A DNA stretch of 64,000 nucleotides from assembly GCA_020639075.1 (NCBI GenBank), contig JACKHI010000001.1:124001-188000 (forward strand). The letters run 5' to 3'. The stretch comes from Phycisphaerales bacterium (GTDB taxonomy: Bacteria; Planctomycetota; Phycisphaerae; UBA1845; UTPLA1). The notes under the pieces were generated by a model that saw only the letters and a program-made list of their open reading frames with translations, was not told where the DNA came from and made no database searches. Positions 25,803 to 34,887 of the stretch are shown piece by piece (position 1 is the stretch's first letter; every line of letters starts with the position of its first letter). The position numbers and the translations under genes are program-made.

Positions 25803-26951
25803 TCACCAGTCGGAATTGTCGCGAATCTGAGTCCGATCAATTCGCGCTCCCAGCGTGCACGTGACTTCGTAGGAGATCGTGTCCAGGCGGGTCGCAATTG
25901 CATCGACGCTGTTTTCGGCCGCAGGGTCGGGGTCGATCAGCACAATTTGCGCCCCGGTGTCGATACGGGAGAAGTCCGTGATGTCGATCGCCAATTGATC
26001 CATGCTGACGCGACCGATGACGGGCGCCGGGCCCGCAGGCGTACCGACAACCGCGTTGTTGGAGAGCTTCCGGAGGAAACCGTCGTGATAGCCGATCGGG
26101 ACGATACCGATTCGGGAGGCCCGCCTGGTGACGAATGTGCGGCTGTAGCCGACGCAATGATCGGCGGGGAGTGATTTGATCATCGCGACGTGGGAGACGA
26201 GGCGCAGGATCGGCCGAAGGTTGATCTGTTTTCGCATATGGGCGGCCGGGGCATAGCCGTATAGCGCCAATCCCGGGCGGACCATATCGAAGTGGGCGTC
26301 GGGCATCGTGATCGTCGCTGCGCTGTTGGCGAGGTGGACCTGGAACCCTTCCTCGCCATATGGGCGGACCTTTTCGATTGCCGAGTGGAATTGTTCGAGT
26401 TGTCGCGAGGCCATGTCCTGCAGTTCGAAGTCCGCCGTCGCAAAGTGGGAGTAGACTCCCGTGAATCGGGCCGAAGGCGACGCGGCGATCGCCATCGCCA
26501 GCTCGCCGCATTCCGTTGCGAGGACACCCATTCGGCCCATGCCCGTATCGACTTTGAGGTGGACAGGGATCGGTTTCGCCGGTGAATAGGTCTCTAGTTT
26601 GCGAAGGCCCGTGGCGTCAACGATTGTCGCTGTCAACTCGTGGTCGACCATTGCGCGGACGCGTTCATTAAGAACATCGTGATCGGCATTCGCCAGGACG
26701 TTCCCGAGAACGAGGATTTCGCCTGCCCAGCCGATCGTGCGAAGTTCGACAGCTTCGCGGACGGTCGCGACGGCGGCGAAGTCGACCCCCGCCGACTGGA
26801 GCGTCGGGGCGACGATGCTCATGCCGTGACCGTAGGCGTCGGCCTTGAGCGGGGCACAGACGCGCACGCCGGGAGCGCACTTTCTGCGGAGGGCATCGAG
26901 GTTGTGAAGCAGTGCGTCGATATTGATCTGCGCGATGAGGTCGGAACGCAT
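25803..26951 (-). CDS. alr: Alanine racemase
   Basis: 382 residues. A PLP-dependent fold-type III racemase converting L- to D-alanine for peptidoglycan. The PLP lysine is Lys36 in PLKADAYGHG and the opposing catalytic tyrosine is Tyr269 in CVGYSRTF. HLKVDTGMGRMG and RPGLALYGY are family signatures, and the C-terminal beta domain contains GRVSMDQLAIDIT. Its presence fits the view that planctomycetes do make peptidoglycan. It lies 157 bp downstream of the ABC permease gene on the same strand. Confidence 0.96.
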   Translation of the reverse strand: MRSDLIAQINIDALLHNLDALRRKCAPGVRVCAPLKADAYGHGMSIVAPTLQSAGVDFAAVATVREAVELRTIGWAGEILVLGNVLANADHDVLNERVRAMVDHELTATIVDATGLRKLETYSPAKPIPVHLKVDTGMGRMGVLATECGELAMAIAASPSARFTGVYSHFATADFELQDMASRQLEQFHSAIEKVRPYGEEGFQVHLANSAATITMPDAHFDMVRPGLALYGYAPAAHMRKQINLRPILRLVSHVAMIKSLPADHCVGYSRTFVTRRASRIGIVPIGYHDGFLRKLSNNAVVGTPAGPAPVIGRVSMDQLAIDITDFSRIDTGAQIVLIDPDPAAENSVDAIATRLDTISYEVTCTLGARIDRTQIRDNSDW

Positions 26952-27108
26952 CCATGCACCTTCTTGGCAGGCGACACTCTTCCGTGTGTCGGCTTTGAAT
27001 CCGATTACGGTACAGGATTTCGTACGGGTGAGCTAATGAGGCGGTTCGGAGCGGTGTTCAGCTGTGAAATTCGGGGGACTGCAAGTCACGGGAGGTCACT
27101 TTGCCGGG

Positions 27109-28830
27109 TCAGAACTCCTGTCGCCGGAATCTGCGGATGCCGATCGCCATGCAGAAGGCGGCGGAACCGACGCTCGCGACAATCGCGGCCGAGAGTGCGG
27201 CGGCGGAATGCCATTCCAATTTGAGGAGTTGACGCTCGTTCATCGAATACAGGCAAGTGACAGCGAACAGTGTTCCGTTGACGGCGACGAGTGCGACGCT
27301 GGCGATGAGGTTGATTGTCCCGCCCAATCCGCTGGAAATTCGGCTGGCCGTCGGTTCCTTGAAATTGGGCCAGCGGGCGCCGAGGCCGATGGCGAGGCCG
27401 CAGAGACCGATGCAGCACCCGATGGTGGCCGACATCTGCGCGATGCCCATGATGAGCGGCAGTTCGACGGCTCGAATCGACAGGTAGGTAACAGGTACGG
27501 CGGCGGCGGCTGTCACGGTCAGTGCGTACAGAAACTTCGCCCACATGACTTGGCTGCGAGTGAGCGGCCAGAGGCCTGCGAGCCAGATCTGCTTTCCTTC
27601 CAGCGAGACCATCGGGAAGACGAATCGGCTGGTGAATGTGGAGAGAATCAATGTGATGGCCACGAAGTTCATGAAGCAGATCAGTGCCTGCCATTGCATG
27701 GAGAATCCGTCCGGTTTGCTGCGCGGCAGATAGAACAGATAGAGCGAGAGCAGACCAAAGAGGATGGCGAGCTGCGACCATTGCACGGGATCGCGCAGGA
27801 AGTGGCGGACATCCTTCAGGATGACGGCCCGCATGCGTTTCGACAGGTAGAAGAAGGCGACGAACGTCAGGAGTCTGGATGCCCAGCCGGTGTACTTTCG
27901 CGAATGCGTGGGCGCGGAATGGGCGCGACCGAATGCCGGTTTGAGTTTCCAAGCGACGAACGAAATCGCCCAATGGCTCATGCACAGGCCGGTCAGGACG
28001 GTCATTCCAAGATAGAAGGCGGCCTCGGCAGGGTTGTCCTGAATGGAGAATTGGATGGCTTTGGAGACCCATGTGGAGGGCAGCATGACGGACTTCAGGT
28101 AGCTCAATTCGCCGAGCAGATCGTGCACCCATCTGCGTGTGATCGATTCGGACGACGAGATCACCCAGAGCCTTCCCCAGAATGCGACGATGAGCATCAG
28201 GACGACGGCGGACGCGTACATCAACGAACGCTTCGCCATGCGAGGCAGGAATAGCGCGATGAGGAGGGCGATGACCAGTCCGATTGCGCCGGGGATCGGG
28301 ACAAACCCGAGGAACGCCCCAATAAACGTCGCGTAGAAGTGCCACGGCAACCCTTGGACGCTGCCGATGGCGACCATCAGGGGGATGCCGAGAAGGACGA
28401 GGGACCAGCTTGAGAAGAAGAGGGCCTCGACGTACATGACGGCGACAATGTTGCGGGGCTTGTTCGGCGTGGTCAGGAGGAAGGCGGGCTCTTCTCGAGC
28501 AAAGAGGCTGCCGTAGACGAGCACCGCTGTCGAAAAGCCGAGGAGGATCGTCATCGAGAAGAAGAACAAGTGGAATACGTACGGCAAGGCGATGATCGCT
28601 TCTTTTTCAAAGCGGCGAATGAAGCGGAATACCTGGTCGAAGATGAGGTAAAGCCCCAGCCAGATCGTCGCGAGGAATCCGAGGACCATCAGGAGCTGCA
28701 GGGGCGTCTGGTCGGTCAGTTGGCGAACACGGTTGCGGAGAATCGTCAGCTTGAGGCGCATGAGCAGCCAGAAGGTCGGCTCGTTGGCCGAGGAAGCGGG
28801 CATTAATGCTGGAGTTTCCATGGCACTCAT
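27109..28830 (-). CDS. ABC exporter permease, large integral membrane protein
   Basis: About 573 residues with ten to twelve predicted membrane spans, for example LLMVLGFLATIWLGLYLIF near residue 45 and IGLVIALLIALFLP near 185. A charged central segment (KLKPAFGRAHSAPTHSRKYTGWASRL) separates two halves. It resembles the large putative ABC-2-type exporter permeases of planctomycetes. It follows the ATPase gene by about 120 bp on the same strand, so it likely forms the membrane half of that transporter. Two in-frame ATGs (28830, 28821) compete; neither has a strong ribosome site. Substrate unknown. Confidence 0.75.
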   Translation of the reverse strand: MSAMETPALMPASSANEPTFWLLMRLKLTILRNRVRQLTDQTPLQLLMVLGFLATIWLGLYLIFDQVFRFIRRFEKEAIIALPYVFHLFFFSMTILLGFSTAVLVYGSLFAREEPAFLLTTPNKPRNIVAVMYVEALFFSSWSLVLLGIPLMVAIGSVQGLPWHFYATFIGAFLGFVPIPGAIGLVIALLIALFLPRMAKRSLMYASAVVLMLIVAFWGRLWVISSSESITRRWVHDLLGELSYLKSVMLPSTWVSKAIQFSIQDNPAEAAFYLGMTVLTGLCMSHWAISFVAWKLKPAFGRAHSAPTHSRKYTGWASRLLTFVAFFYLSKRMRAVILKDVRHFLRDPVQWSQLAILFGLLSLYLFYLPRSKPDGFSMQWQALICFMNFVAITLILSTFTSRFVFPMVSLEGKQIWLAGLWPLTRSQVMWAKFLYALTVTAAAAVPVTYLSIRAVELPLIMGIAQMSATIGCCIGLCGLAIGLGARWPNFKEPTASRISSGLGGTINLIASVALVAVNGTLFAVTCLYSMNERQLLKLEWHSAAALSAAIVASVGSAAFCMAIGIRRFRRQEF

Positions 28831-28884
28831 GCGTCTATGCTCGGTTGCACTCCCGGTTCTGGCCGGAGCGTTTGTGTCTTTCGG

Positions 28885-28917
28885 GCATGCCGACCTTGGG
28901 GTCGCCATGGCACTCTG
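28885..28917. repeat. Isolated degenerate hairpin-repeat unit
   Basis: It carries ATGCCGACC as left arm, then a TTGGG-type loop, a damaged right arm GGTCGCCAT, and GGCACTC in place of GGCACCC. It lies between the ABC ATPase and permease genes, so it is inside the transcribed operon. Confidence 0.65.
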
Positions 28918-28947
28918 CACCCAGACTGCGCGGCTGCAACCGTTTGA

Positions 28948-29709
28948 TCACATCGGGATGACGGCTTCTTCCAATTCGGGCGGATCCTTCGGGTCGGTGA
29001 GCTCCAGAAAGATGTCCTCCAGTCGGTGTTCGCGCGCGGCCTTAGCCTTCAGTTCATCGAGCGTGCCGCATGCGACGATGCGGCCGTGGTTGATGATCGC
29101 GATGCGATCGGCGATCGCCTCGGCGACTTCGAGCGTGTGCGTGGACATGAACACAGTTCTGCCGGCATTCGCCCATTCGCGAAAGATGTCCTTTACGGTG
29201 CGGGCCGTGCGCGGGTCGAGCCCGACCATGGGTTCGTCGACGACGAGGACCTCCGGCTCGTGAAGCAGTGCTGCAGCGAGGACGACGCGCTGTTTCATAC
29301 CGTGGGAGTAACCTTCCGCAAGCTGATCGGCGTACCCCGTGACGGCGAGCTGCGCCATGTAGTGTTCGATTCTCGCGGGCAGAATGTTGCGGTCGATGCC
29401 ATACATTTCACCGACGAAGTGCATGAATTCCCGGGCTGTCAGCTTGCCGTACAGGAACGGCTGATCGGGGACGAACGCGATCCTGGCTTTGGCCAGCTGA
29501 CTGTCGGTCGCCATGGGGTGGCCGCAGACAGTGATTGTGCCCGAGTCGGGCGTCAGCAGCCCCGTCATCATCTTGATGGTGGTGGTCTTGCCTGCGCCGT
29601 TCGGGCCGAGAAACGCGAATAGCTCGCCGCGTTTGACGTTGAGTGAGATTCCGTCGACGGCACGCAGGCGGCCGTAGCATTTCGTCACGTTTTCAATCAC
29701 GACGGCCAT
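28948..29709 (-). CDS. ABC transporter ATP-binding protein
   Basis: 253 residues. Walker A is GPNGAGKT at 35-42, the Q-loop is around VPDQPFLYGKLTAREF, the signature is YSHGMKQR (a LSGGQ variant typical of ABC-2 exporters), Walker B is VLVVDEPMVGLD, and the switch His is in STHTLE. It powers the exporter with the membrane protein encoded just downstream. The start codon overlaps the stop of the upstream gene (TGATG), so translation is coupled. Confidence 0.93.
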   Translation of the reverse strand: MAVVIENVTKCYGRLRAVDGISLNVKRGELFAFLGPNGAGKTTTIKMMTGLLTPDSGTITVCGHPMATDSQLAKARIAFVPDQPFLYGKLTAREFMHFVGEMYGIDRNILPARIEHYMAQLAVTGYADQLAEGYSHGMKQRVVLAAALLHEPEVLVVDEPMVGLDPRTARTVKDIFREWANAGRTVFMSTHTLEVAEAIADRIAIINHGRIVACGTLDELKAKAAREHRLEDIFLELTDPKDPPELEEAVIPM

Positions 29710-30641
29710 CAGTGAGCCTTCTTCCCAGGAGTGAGCGTTGGTTGACCGAAGAAGGTTTCGACATCGGGGGCGGCGTTGTGCGCGGCTTCGATGAGGCGGG
29801 CTGCGGATTCCCGCAGATCGTTGTTGTTGTTGTTGTTGTTCGCACGCGATTCGACGGCGCTGCGTTTCGCGTCCTGTCGTGCGCGACCGTCGTAGGGCTC
29901 GTCGAGCATGATCCACTTGCCGAGGAAGGGCATCGAAACTTCCTGCCGTAGAACGCGTCCGTCGTCGTCGGCCCAGGCAACGGTTTGCTCGGTTTCTACG
30001 CGGAAGCACTCGATCTGCGTGCCGCGATGTTTGATCTTTTCTTTCCGCGTTACGCGAACGAGGCGGACGTCGAAGCGGGCTTCCTGGCTTTGCAGCAATG
30101 CAAACGGATCGATGACGCGCATGCGCCATGCTTGGCCGACATGCAGCCCCTTCAACAGCGTGAACGGCCGCAGCGTGTCCGAGAGGTAGGCCGTCAGGCC
30201 CGCATCGAGCGAGATCTGTCGTTTGATGGCGCCGAGTTCGGCGATACAGGCGAATTCCGTGCTGTATCGCTCGCCGGTTACACGAGCGGACGCGCCTTCA
30301 GTATCCAACACAAAAGCGAACTCATCGAGTGCGTCGTCCTCGTTGTAGGACAACGTGGATTCGAGGCGAATCGTCTTCATGAGCGGGACAATTCCCGAGA
30401 CGTCGAGAATCGTCATGCCGTGGACTGTTTTGGTCTCGGCGAGATTGACAGTCGTTACCCAAGAGGTGCCGATCCGGCGCCCGCCCTCCTTCAGGATGGC
30501 TGTCTGAAAGTTGCCATCGGGGACGGAATCGGCAGGGGGCTCCTGTGCGAGCCAGAAGGGCATGACGTCGCGTCGGATCAGCAGGCCGAGCATCACGAAC
30601 CAGGCGATTGTGATCGAGATGCCCCAGATTCGATGCGTCAT
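29709..30641 (-). CDS. Membrane-anchored protein of the ABC operon
   Basis: 310 residues. One N-terminal membrane helix (IWGISITIAWFVMLGLLI), then a soluble, mostly beta domain (~50-260) with GTSWVTTVNLAETKTVHG and IECFRVETEQTVAWADDDGRVLRQEV. This resembles the beta-sheet domains found near transglutaminase or DUF3108-type proteins, but no named domain is certain. Near the C-terminus is a run of seven Asn coded by seven AAC triplets. Its stop overlaps the ABC ATPase start, so it is part of that exporter operon, perhaps a periplasmic accessory. Confidence 0.7.
   Translation of the reverse strand: MTHRIWGISITIAWFVMLGLLIRRDVMPFWLAQEPPADSVPDGNFQTAILKEGGRRIGTSWVTTVNLAETKTVHGMTILDVSGIVPLMKTIRLESTLSYNEDDALDEFAFVLDTEGASARVTGERYSTEFACIAELGAIKRQISLDAGLTAYLSDTLRPFTLLKGLHVGQAWRMRVIDPFALLQSQEARFDVRLVRVTRKEKIKHRGTQIECFRVETEQTVAWADDDGRVLRQEVSMPFLGKWIMLDEPYDGRARQDAKRSAVESRANNNNNNNDLRESAARLIEAAHNAAPDVETFFGQPTLTPGKKAH
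29820..29840. repeat. Seven-unit GTT/AAC trinucleotide repeat
   Basis: A perfect (GTT)7 on the plus strand, coding seven consecutive Asn in the minus-strand gene. Being a triplet repeat, slippage would change length without breaking the frame. Confidence 0.9.
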
Positions 30642-30841
30642 TCGATAGCGCCCGATGTTCGGAAAGTCCTGGTCCCCGCCACACGGGCGACGGGGTTTTC
30701 GATTCTATGAGTCCAGCATCCAAATGGTCAATGCGATTGGCGAACCCGGACACGTCGCTCTTCGTCATATCATGAACTTGACAGCCAGTTGCACGCCGAG
30801 TGTGCTGTTCGATCGATTGTTCGAAACGGAATCGAGGGAAG

Positions 30842-31567
30842 ATGGACGCCGCCGCCCGAAAAAGACCTAAACGCAGATGGCTCCGAGTCGTGCTCGCCAT
30901 TTTCGGGGCTGGGTCGCTGGGTATTGCACTGGTTGCGTGGGGCCTTTTGCGAACACCGGGTTGGTACGCACCGGCGAGTGTTCCGCAGGAGCGTCTCGAG
31001 CGTCAATCGATTCGGGATCGGCTCGTCGAAGCTGAACAGGCATTCACGCATGAGCTCCTTCACGGAGAGCCCTTCAAATACCACATTTACGAAAAGTACG
31101 TGAATGAATGGCTTGCGATGCGTTACGATTTGTATCCGCGCATTGATGAGGTCGTCGCACCGATCGCGCGCGATCCGTTCGTGTCGATCGGCGACGGCCG
31201 AGTTCGGCTTGCCGCGAAGTACAATGTCGCAAACCGAGAGGCGATCGTGTCGGCGGACTTTTCGCCGACCTTCGAGAACGGCGAAATCCTGCTGCGATTC
31301 GACGGATTGCATTGCGGTTCGATGCCGCTGCCGAATGTTCTGCGGGCGTTCGATCTCGATCGGAGCGTCGACCTCGATCGGAATGACGCGTGGCCTGGAA
31401 GTCCGACGATCGCAGGCAGCCTGCTTGAGGGGATTCGAGTCGGCTCGCACGGCTGGTGGCAGAACGGCGGTGTGGATTACGAAGTGACGAACGTCCAAGT
31501 CGGCGACGGCGTATTGACGTTGGATGTCACGCCACTGGCGCGTCAGGCGAGGCGCAGTCGCCATTGA
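30842..31567 (+). CDS. Membrane-anchored protein of unknown function
   Basis: 241 residues; GAGGGAAG just before the ATG supports the start. A basic N-terminus (ARKRPKRRW) precedes one membrane helix (LRVVLAIFGAGSLGIALVAWGLL), after which the ~205-residue body lies outside the cytoplasm. The body contains ELLHGEPFKYHIYEKYVNEWLAMR and beta-strand patterns (GRVRLAAKYNVANREAIVSADF). No family is recognised. It converges on the next gene, overlapping its 3' end by 25 bases. Confidence 0.72.
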   Translation: MDAAARKRPKRRWLRVVLAIFGAGSLGIALVAWGLLRTPGWYAPASVPQERLERQSIRDRLVEAEQAFTHELLHGEPFKYHIYEKYVNEWLAMRYDLYPRIDEVVAPIARDPFVSIGDGRVRLAAKYNVANREAIVSADFSPTFENGEILLRFDGLHCGSMPLPNVLRAFDLDRSVDLDRNDAWPGSPTIAGSLLEGIRVGSHGWWQNGGVDYEVTNVQVGDGVLTLDVTPLARQARRSRH

Positions 31568-31923
31568 TTCGTCTGCTCTTCGTCGCGCTCCAGCACGAAG
31601 TCTCCTTTCAGCACTTTTCCGGCAAATCGGATGGCGATTCGCGGCGCATCCAGTGGCGATGTTGCGCAGTGGCCGGCGTCATGTTGTTTCACGTCGCCGC
31701 GATCGCCGGAGACGGGACCTTCGTAGTCCAGGTATTCTCGGCGATGGTCGGGAATCTGGATGCAGGCGATGGAGCGGTTCGTCGTCGCGGACTCCGGACG
31801 GTCCAGAACGCGCCACGAAGCGAGGGCCGCATCGGTCTCGATCAGGAGGTCGTAGTGGTCGCCTTCCGTCGGATGGGCGTGAAAGAGGACGACGAATCGG
31901 CGGCTTGAACGATCGTCCGTCAT
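31543..31923 (-). CDS. Stand-alone LigD-type phosphoesterase (PE) domain protein
   Basis: 126 residues. FVVLFHAHPTEGDHYDLLIETD, ASWRVLD, IPDHRREYLDYEGPVSGDRGDV and the terminal RIAIRFAGKVLKGDFVL follow the order of the DNA polymerase-ligase N-terminal (3'-phosphoesterase) domain, in which histidines and an Asp hold a metal and trim 3' ends in end joining. Canonical PE domains have H-x-D-x-R; here the pattern is HYDLL, so the Arg is missing. No ligase or Ku gene is in the window. Some planctomycete versions are known as single-domain proteins; their activity is not established. Confidence 0.75.
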   Translation of the reverse strand: MTDDRSSRRFVVLFHAHPTEGDHYDLLIETDAALASWRVLDRPESATTNRSIACIQIPDHRREYLDYEGPVSGDRGDVKQHDAGHCATSPLDAPRIAIRFAGKVLKGDFVLERDEEQTNQWRLRLA

Positions 31924-31982
31924 GACTGGTTCCGTCGCCAATCGTCGTCTTGCATTACATTCAGCCACTCACGCGGGCCGAG

Positions 31983-32462
31983 CTATCGTGCCTCGCCTTC
32001 GTGCGCCTGCACCATCCACAGGTGCTTCTCCAGGCCCGCACAGATTCCAATAAGGAGGTCCTCTGTGATGGGATCCGGGTCTCCGACGGCGTCGATGGCC
32101 GATCGCAGGCCGACGATCGTCTTATCCAGCCGGTCCGCCACGAGGGTAAACGTCTTTTCGACATCGACGAACTTATCGGCGTATTTCTCGAGTCGGGTTT
32201 CCTTTGCGACAGTCTGGCAATGCCCTTGCGGTGCGGCGCCCAGCATGACGATTCGTTCCGCGATTTCGTCGCTGGCGCTGCGCGTCGAATCGATGATGTC
32301 GTCGAGTTGTTCGTGAAGCGGCAGGAATCCCATGCCCTTGACGCACCAGTGAGCCTGCTTCAATTGCATCGACAAGTCGATCATGTCGCACAAAACCGGC
32401 TGCATCGCGGCGACGACTTTGTTACGTTGATCCGGTTTGAGAATGTCTCTCTTCCAAGACAT
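31983..32462 (-). CDS. dps: Dps family DNA-protection/ferritin-like protein
   Basis: 159 residues, the normal Dps length. It stores iron and shields DNA during starvation and oxidative stress. The ferroxidase-site residues appear in KQAHWCVKGMGFLPLHEQLDDIID and SASDEIAERI, and the four-helix plan is clear. GGAGG lies nine bases before the ATG. No OxyR or Fur operator was recognised. Confidence 0.92.
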   Translation of the reverse strand: MSWKRDILKPDQRNKVVAAMQPVLCDMIDLSMQLKQAHWCVKGMGFLPLHEQLDDIIDSTRSASDEIAERIVMLGAAPQGHCQTVAKETRLEKYADKFVDVEKTFTLVADRLDKTIVGLRSAIDAVGDPDPITEDLLIGICAGLEKHLWMVQAHEGEAR

Positions 32463-32562
32463 GTTTTTGAGCCTCCAGAATCGATTTTATACACTCCCCG
32501 CCTCTCTGCGGGACCGGGATTATAGGTTTCCTGGAGGGGGATTTCCGCGATTCAGGGAGTGT

Positions 32563-33240
32563 TCATTCATCGCCGAATTGGCATTCCTGTCGGATTGCGA
32601 CGGCGAGTCGATCGAGGTAGTCGTCGCGACGGATTTCCACGGCGCCAAAGCGCTCCAGGTGCGGAGTGATGAACTGAATGTCGAGCAGTGAGAACCCGTG
32701 TTCGCGCATGCGTTCGACGAGGGCAACGAGCGCGACTTTGCTGGCGTCGCGTTGCCGGTGAAACATGCTCTCGCCGAAGAATGCGCCGCCGAGGGCGACG
32801 CCGTAGAGACCGCCGGCAAGTTGGTCGTCCTTCCATGCCTCGACGCTGTGCGCGAGACCGAGTTCGTGGAGGTGTTCATAGGCATCGACGATGGCGGGCG
32901 TGATCCAGGTGCCGTCAGGCCGATCGGCACAGGCTTCCATGACATCGCGGAAGCGAGTATCGATTCGGATTTCGAACCGTCCGCTTCGTGCCGTCTGGGC
33001 GAGCGACTTGCTGACGTAGAACGCGTCGAGCGGCAGAATTCCGCGAGGATCCGGCGAATACCAGGCAATCCGGCCGTGCATGCCCATGGGGAAGATCCCC
33101 TGGGCGTAAGCAGAGATCAGCAGTTCCGGTGTGAGTTCGGTGATTTCACTCATGTCGACGATGGCTTCCGACGGTTCGCGGTCCGCGATTGAATGTTCTA
33201 CCATGATCGTCTCAACGACGATATCCCGCGGATGGTGCAT
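32563..33240 (-). CDS. aat: Leucyl/phenylalanyl-tRNA-protein transferase
   Basis: 225 residues. It adds Leu or Phe to N-terminal Arg or Lys of proteins, marking them for ClpS/ClpAP. The family core begins LTPELLISAYAQGIFPM, then IAWYSPDPRGILPLD, TWITPAIVDAYEHLHELGLAHSVE and the catalytic-region GLYGVALGGAFFGESMFHR. The C-terminus has LLDIQFITPHLERFGA. ATG codons at 33240, 33204 and 33153 are in frame; none has a strong ribosome site, so the N-terminus is uncertain. Confidence 0.93.
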   Translation of the reverse strand: MHHPRDIVVETIMVEHSIADREPSEAIVDMSEITELTPELLISAYAQGIFPMGMHGRIAWYSPDPRGILPLDAFYVSKSLAQTARSGRFEIRIDTRFRDVMEACADRPDGTWITPAIVDAYEHLHELGLAHSVEAWKDDQLAGGLYGVALGGAFFGESMFHRQRDASKVALVALVERMREHGFSLLDIQFITPHLERFGAVEIRRDDYLDRLAVAIRQECQFGDE

Positions 33241-33517
33241 CGAGGCCAGCGTTGCTGATGACCCGCGGGCAGGACACTTCCGACGGTGCGCGACGGATGT
33301 GGGTGAGATTTACAGGGTTCGAAACCACGCGTAAAATTGCGATCTGAAAACCCCATAACAGAGCCGATGCAAGACTGAAATGGGATTGGCGCATGTTGTC
33401 GGGACGAGTGCCGATTTCCGGGGCCTACCGCGCTCTGTGTTCACTTCGGCGGATTGGTCGAACTGTGATAATGCCTGGGGATCGGCCCAAACGCCGCCTG
33501 GCTGTCAGGATCGCTTC

Positions 33518-34711
33518 ATGACTCCTTACTTGGGGATTTTCACGACTCACCCGATTCAGTATCAGGTGCAGCTCTACCGCATGCTGTCGGAGCGCGACGA
33601 TATCCGCGTTCGCGTTTATTACGCCAGCGACTCTTCGTTGAAAGGCGAAGTCGTCCCGGACTTCAATTGTGAGATCAAGTGGGACGTGCCGCTTCTTGAC
33701 GGATACGAGTCGATCTTCATGAAGAATGTGGCGAAGAACCCGGGCCCGACGACAGGGTTCTGGGGGATGAACTGTCCCGACATCCCGGAGATCATGCGCA
33801 GCGAGAAGTTCGATGCGATTCTGACGCATGGGTACAACAAGTGGTTCCACTTGCAAGTGCTGCGAGGCGCGTGGCGTTGCCGCATTCCCGTCATGATGCG
33901 AGGCGACAGCCGCGAAGGCGCCAACGTTCGCAAGTCCGGTGTTTTTGAAGCCGCGCGTGATCTGGCGTTGCGGACTTTGTATCGACGCGTTGCGATCGGG
34001 CTCTCGGTCGGGACGTACATGCGCCGTCACTTCGCGCGGTTGGGAATGTCGGATCGGCAGATCGTCGATTGCCCGCATTGCGTCGACGATCAGCGGTTCG
34101 AGCGAGAACGTGAAGCGTGGTTGCCGCGGCGAGCCTCCAGACGCGCCGAACTTGGGATTCCTGAAGACGCGCTCGTGCTGCTATTCAGCGGCAGTCTTAT
34201 ACCGCGAAAAAACCCGTGTCTGTTGGCCGATGCGCTGGGGGCGATTCCGTCGTTGGACAACGTATGGCTCCTGATGGTGGGTGATGGACCATTGATGGAG
34301 GAGGCGTCGAGACGACTGAAGGCGGTGCTCGGAGAGCGCGTTGTGATGCTCGGATTCGTCAATCAGCTCGACCTTGCGCAGTATTACACGATTTCCGATG
34401 TTCATGTCTTCCCGTCGCGCCACGAGACGTGGGGGCTGGTGGTCAACGAGGCGATGATCTTCGACATGCCCAGCATCGTCACGGATCGTGTGGGATGTCG
34501 AGAGGATCTCGTGATTCCCGACAAAACGGGGTACATTGTCCCGAACGAGGATTCCGCGGCGCTCGCCGCCGCAATCAAACGCTACGTTGATGACCCGTCG
34601 CTTGCCGCTCGGCAGGGGCTGGCCGCTCGAGAACTCGTCCGTCGCTTCAGTTCACAGGCTGCGGTCGATGGGATCGTAGAAGGCGTGCGCCGTGCTGCTG
34701 GGCTTGCGTGA
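33518..34711 (+). CDS. Glycosyltransferase, GT4 type
   Basis: 397 residues. A GT-B fold with the GT4 C-terminal half: LLFSGSLIPRKNPCLLADAL, VGDGPLMEEASRRL, MLGFVNQLDLAQYY and HVFPSRHETWGLVVNEAMIFDMPSIVTDRVGCREDLV, including the E-x7-E nucleotide-sugar motif. It adds a sugar to a carrier-linked glycan. The start with AGGA nine bases upstream is preferred to the longer frame from 33380, which has no family similarity. It is the leftmost gene of the polysaccharide region. Confidence 0.9.
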   Translation: MTPYLGIFTTHPIQYQVQLYRMLSERDDIRVRVYYASDSSLKGEVVPDFNCEIKWDVPLLDGYESIFMKNVAKNPGPTTGFWGMNCPDIPEIMRSEKFDAILTHGYNKWFHLQVLRGAWRCRIPVMMRGDSREGANVRKSGVFEAARDLALRTLYRRVAIGLSVGTYMRRHFARLGMSDRQIVDCPHCVDDQRFEREREAWLPRRASRRAELGIPEDALVLLFSGSLIPRKNPCLLADALGAIPSLDNVWLLMVGDGPLMEEASRRLKAVLGERVVMLGFVNQLDLAQYYTISDVHVFPSRHETWGLVVNEAMIFDMPSIVTDRVGCREDLVIPDKTGYIVPNEDSAALAAAIKRYVDDPSLAARQGLAARELVRRFSSQAAVDGIVEGVRRAAGLA

Positions 34712-34887
34712 TGATCATGGGGCCGATTCGGGGCTTCCGCGATTTTCGGCCTCATCGAAGCCAATCCGGTGCGTATTCCTATCAAGTCGCTTCGCCTGAC
34801 ACCAGCAATCCGGGTGTGAGTTCGGTAACAGTTCACGTGGCGGCAAAGGCCTCAAGCGGCTCGCGGATTGCGTGTGGATGTTCTAAC

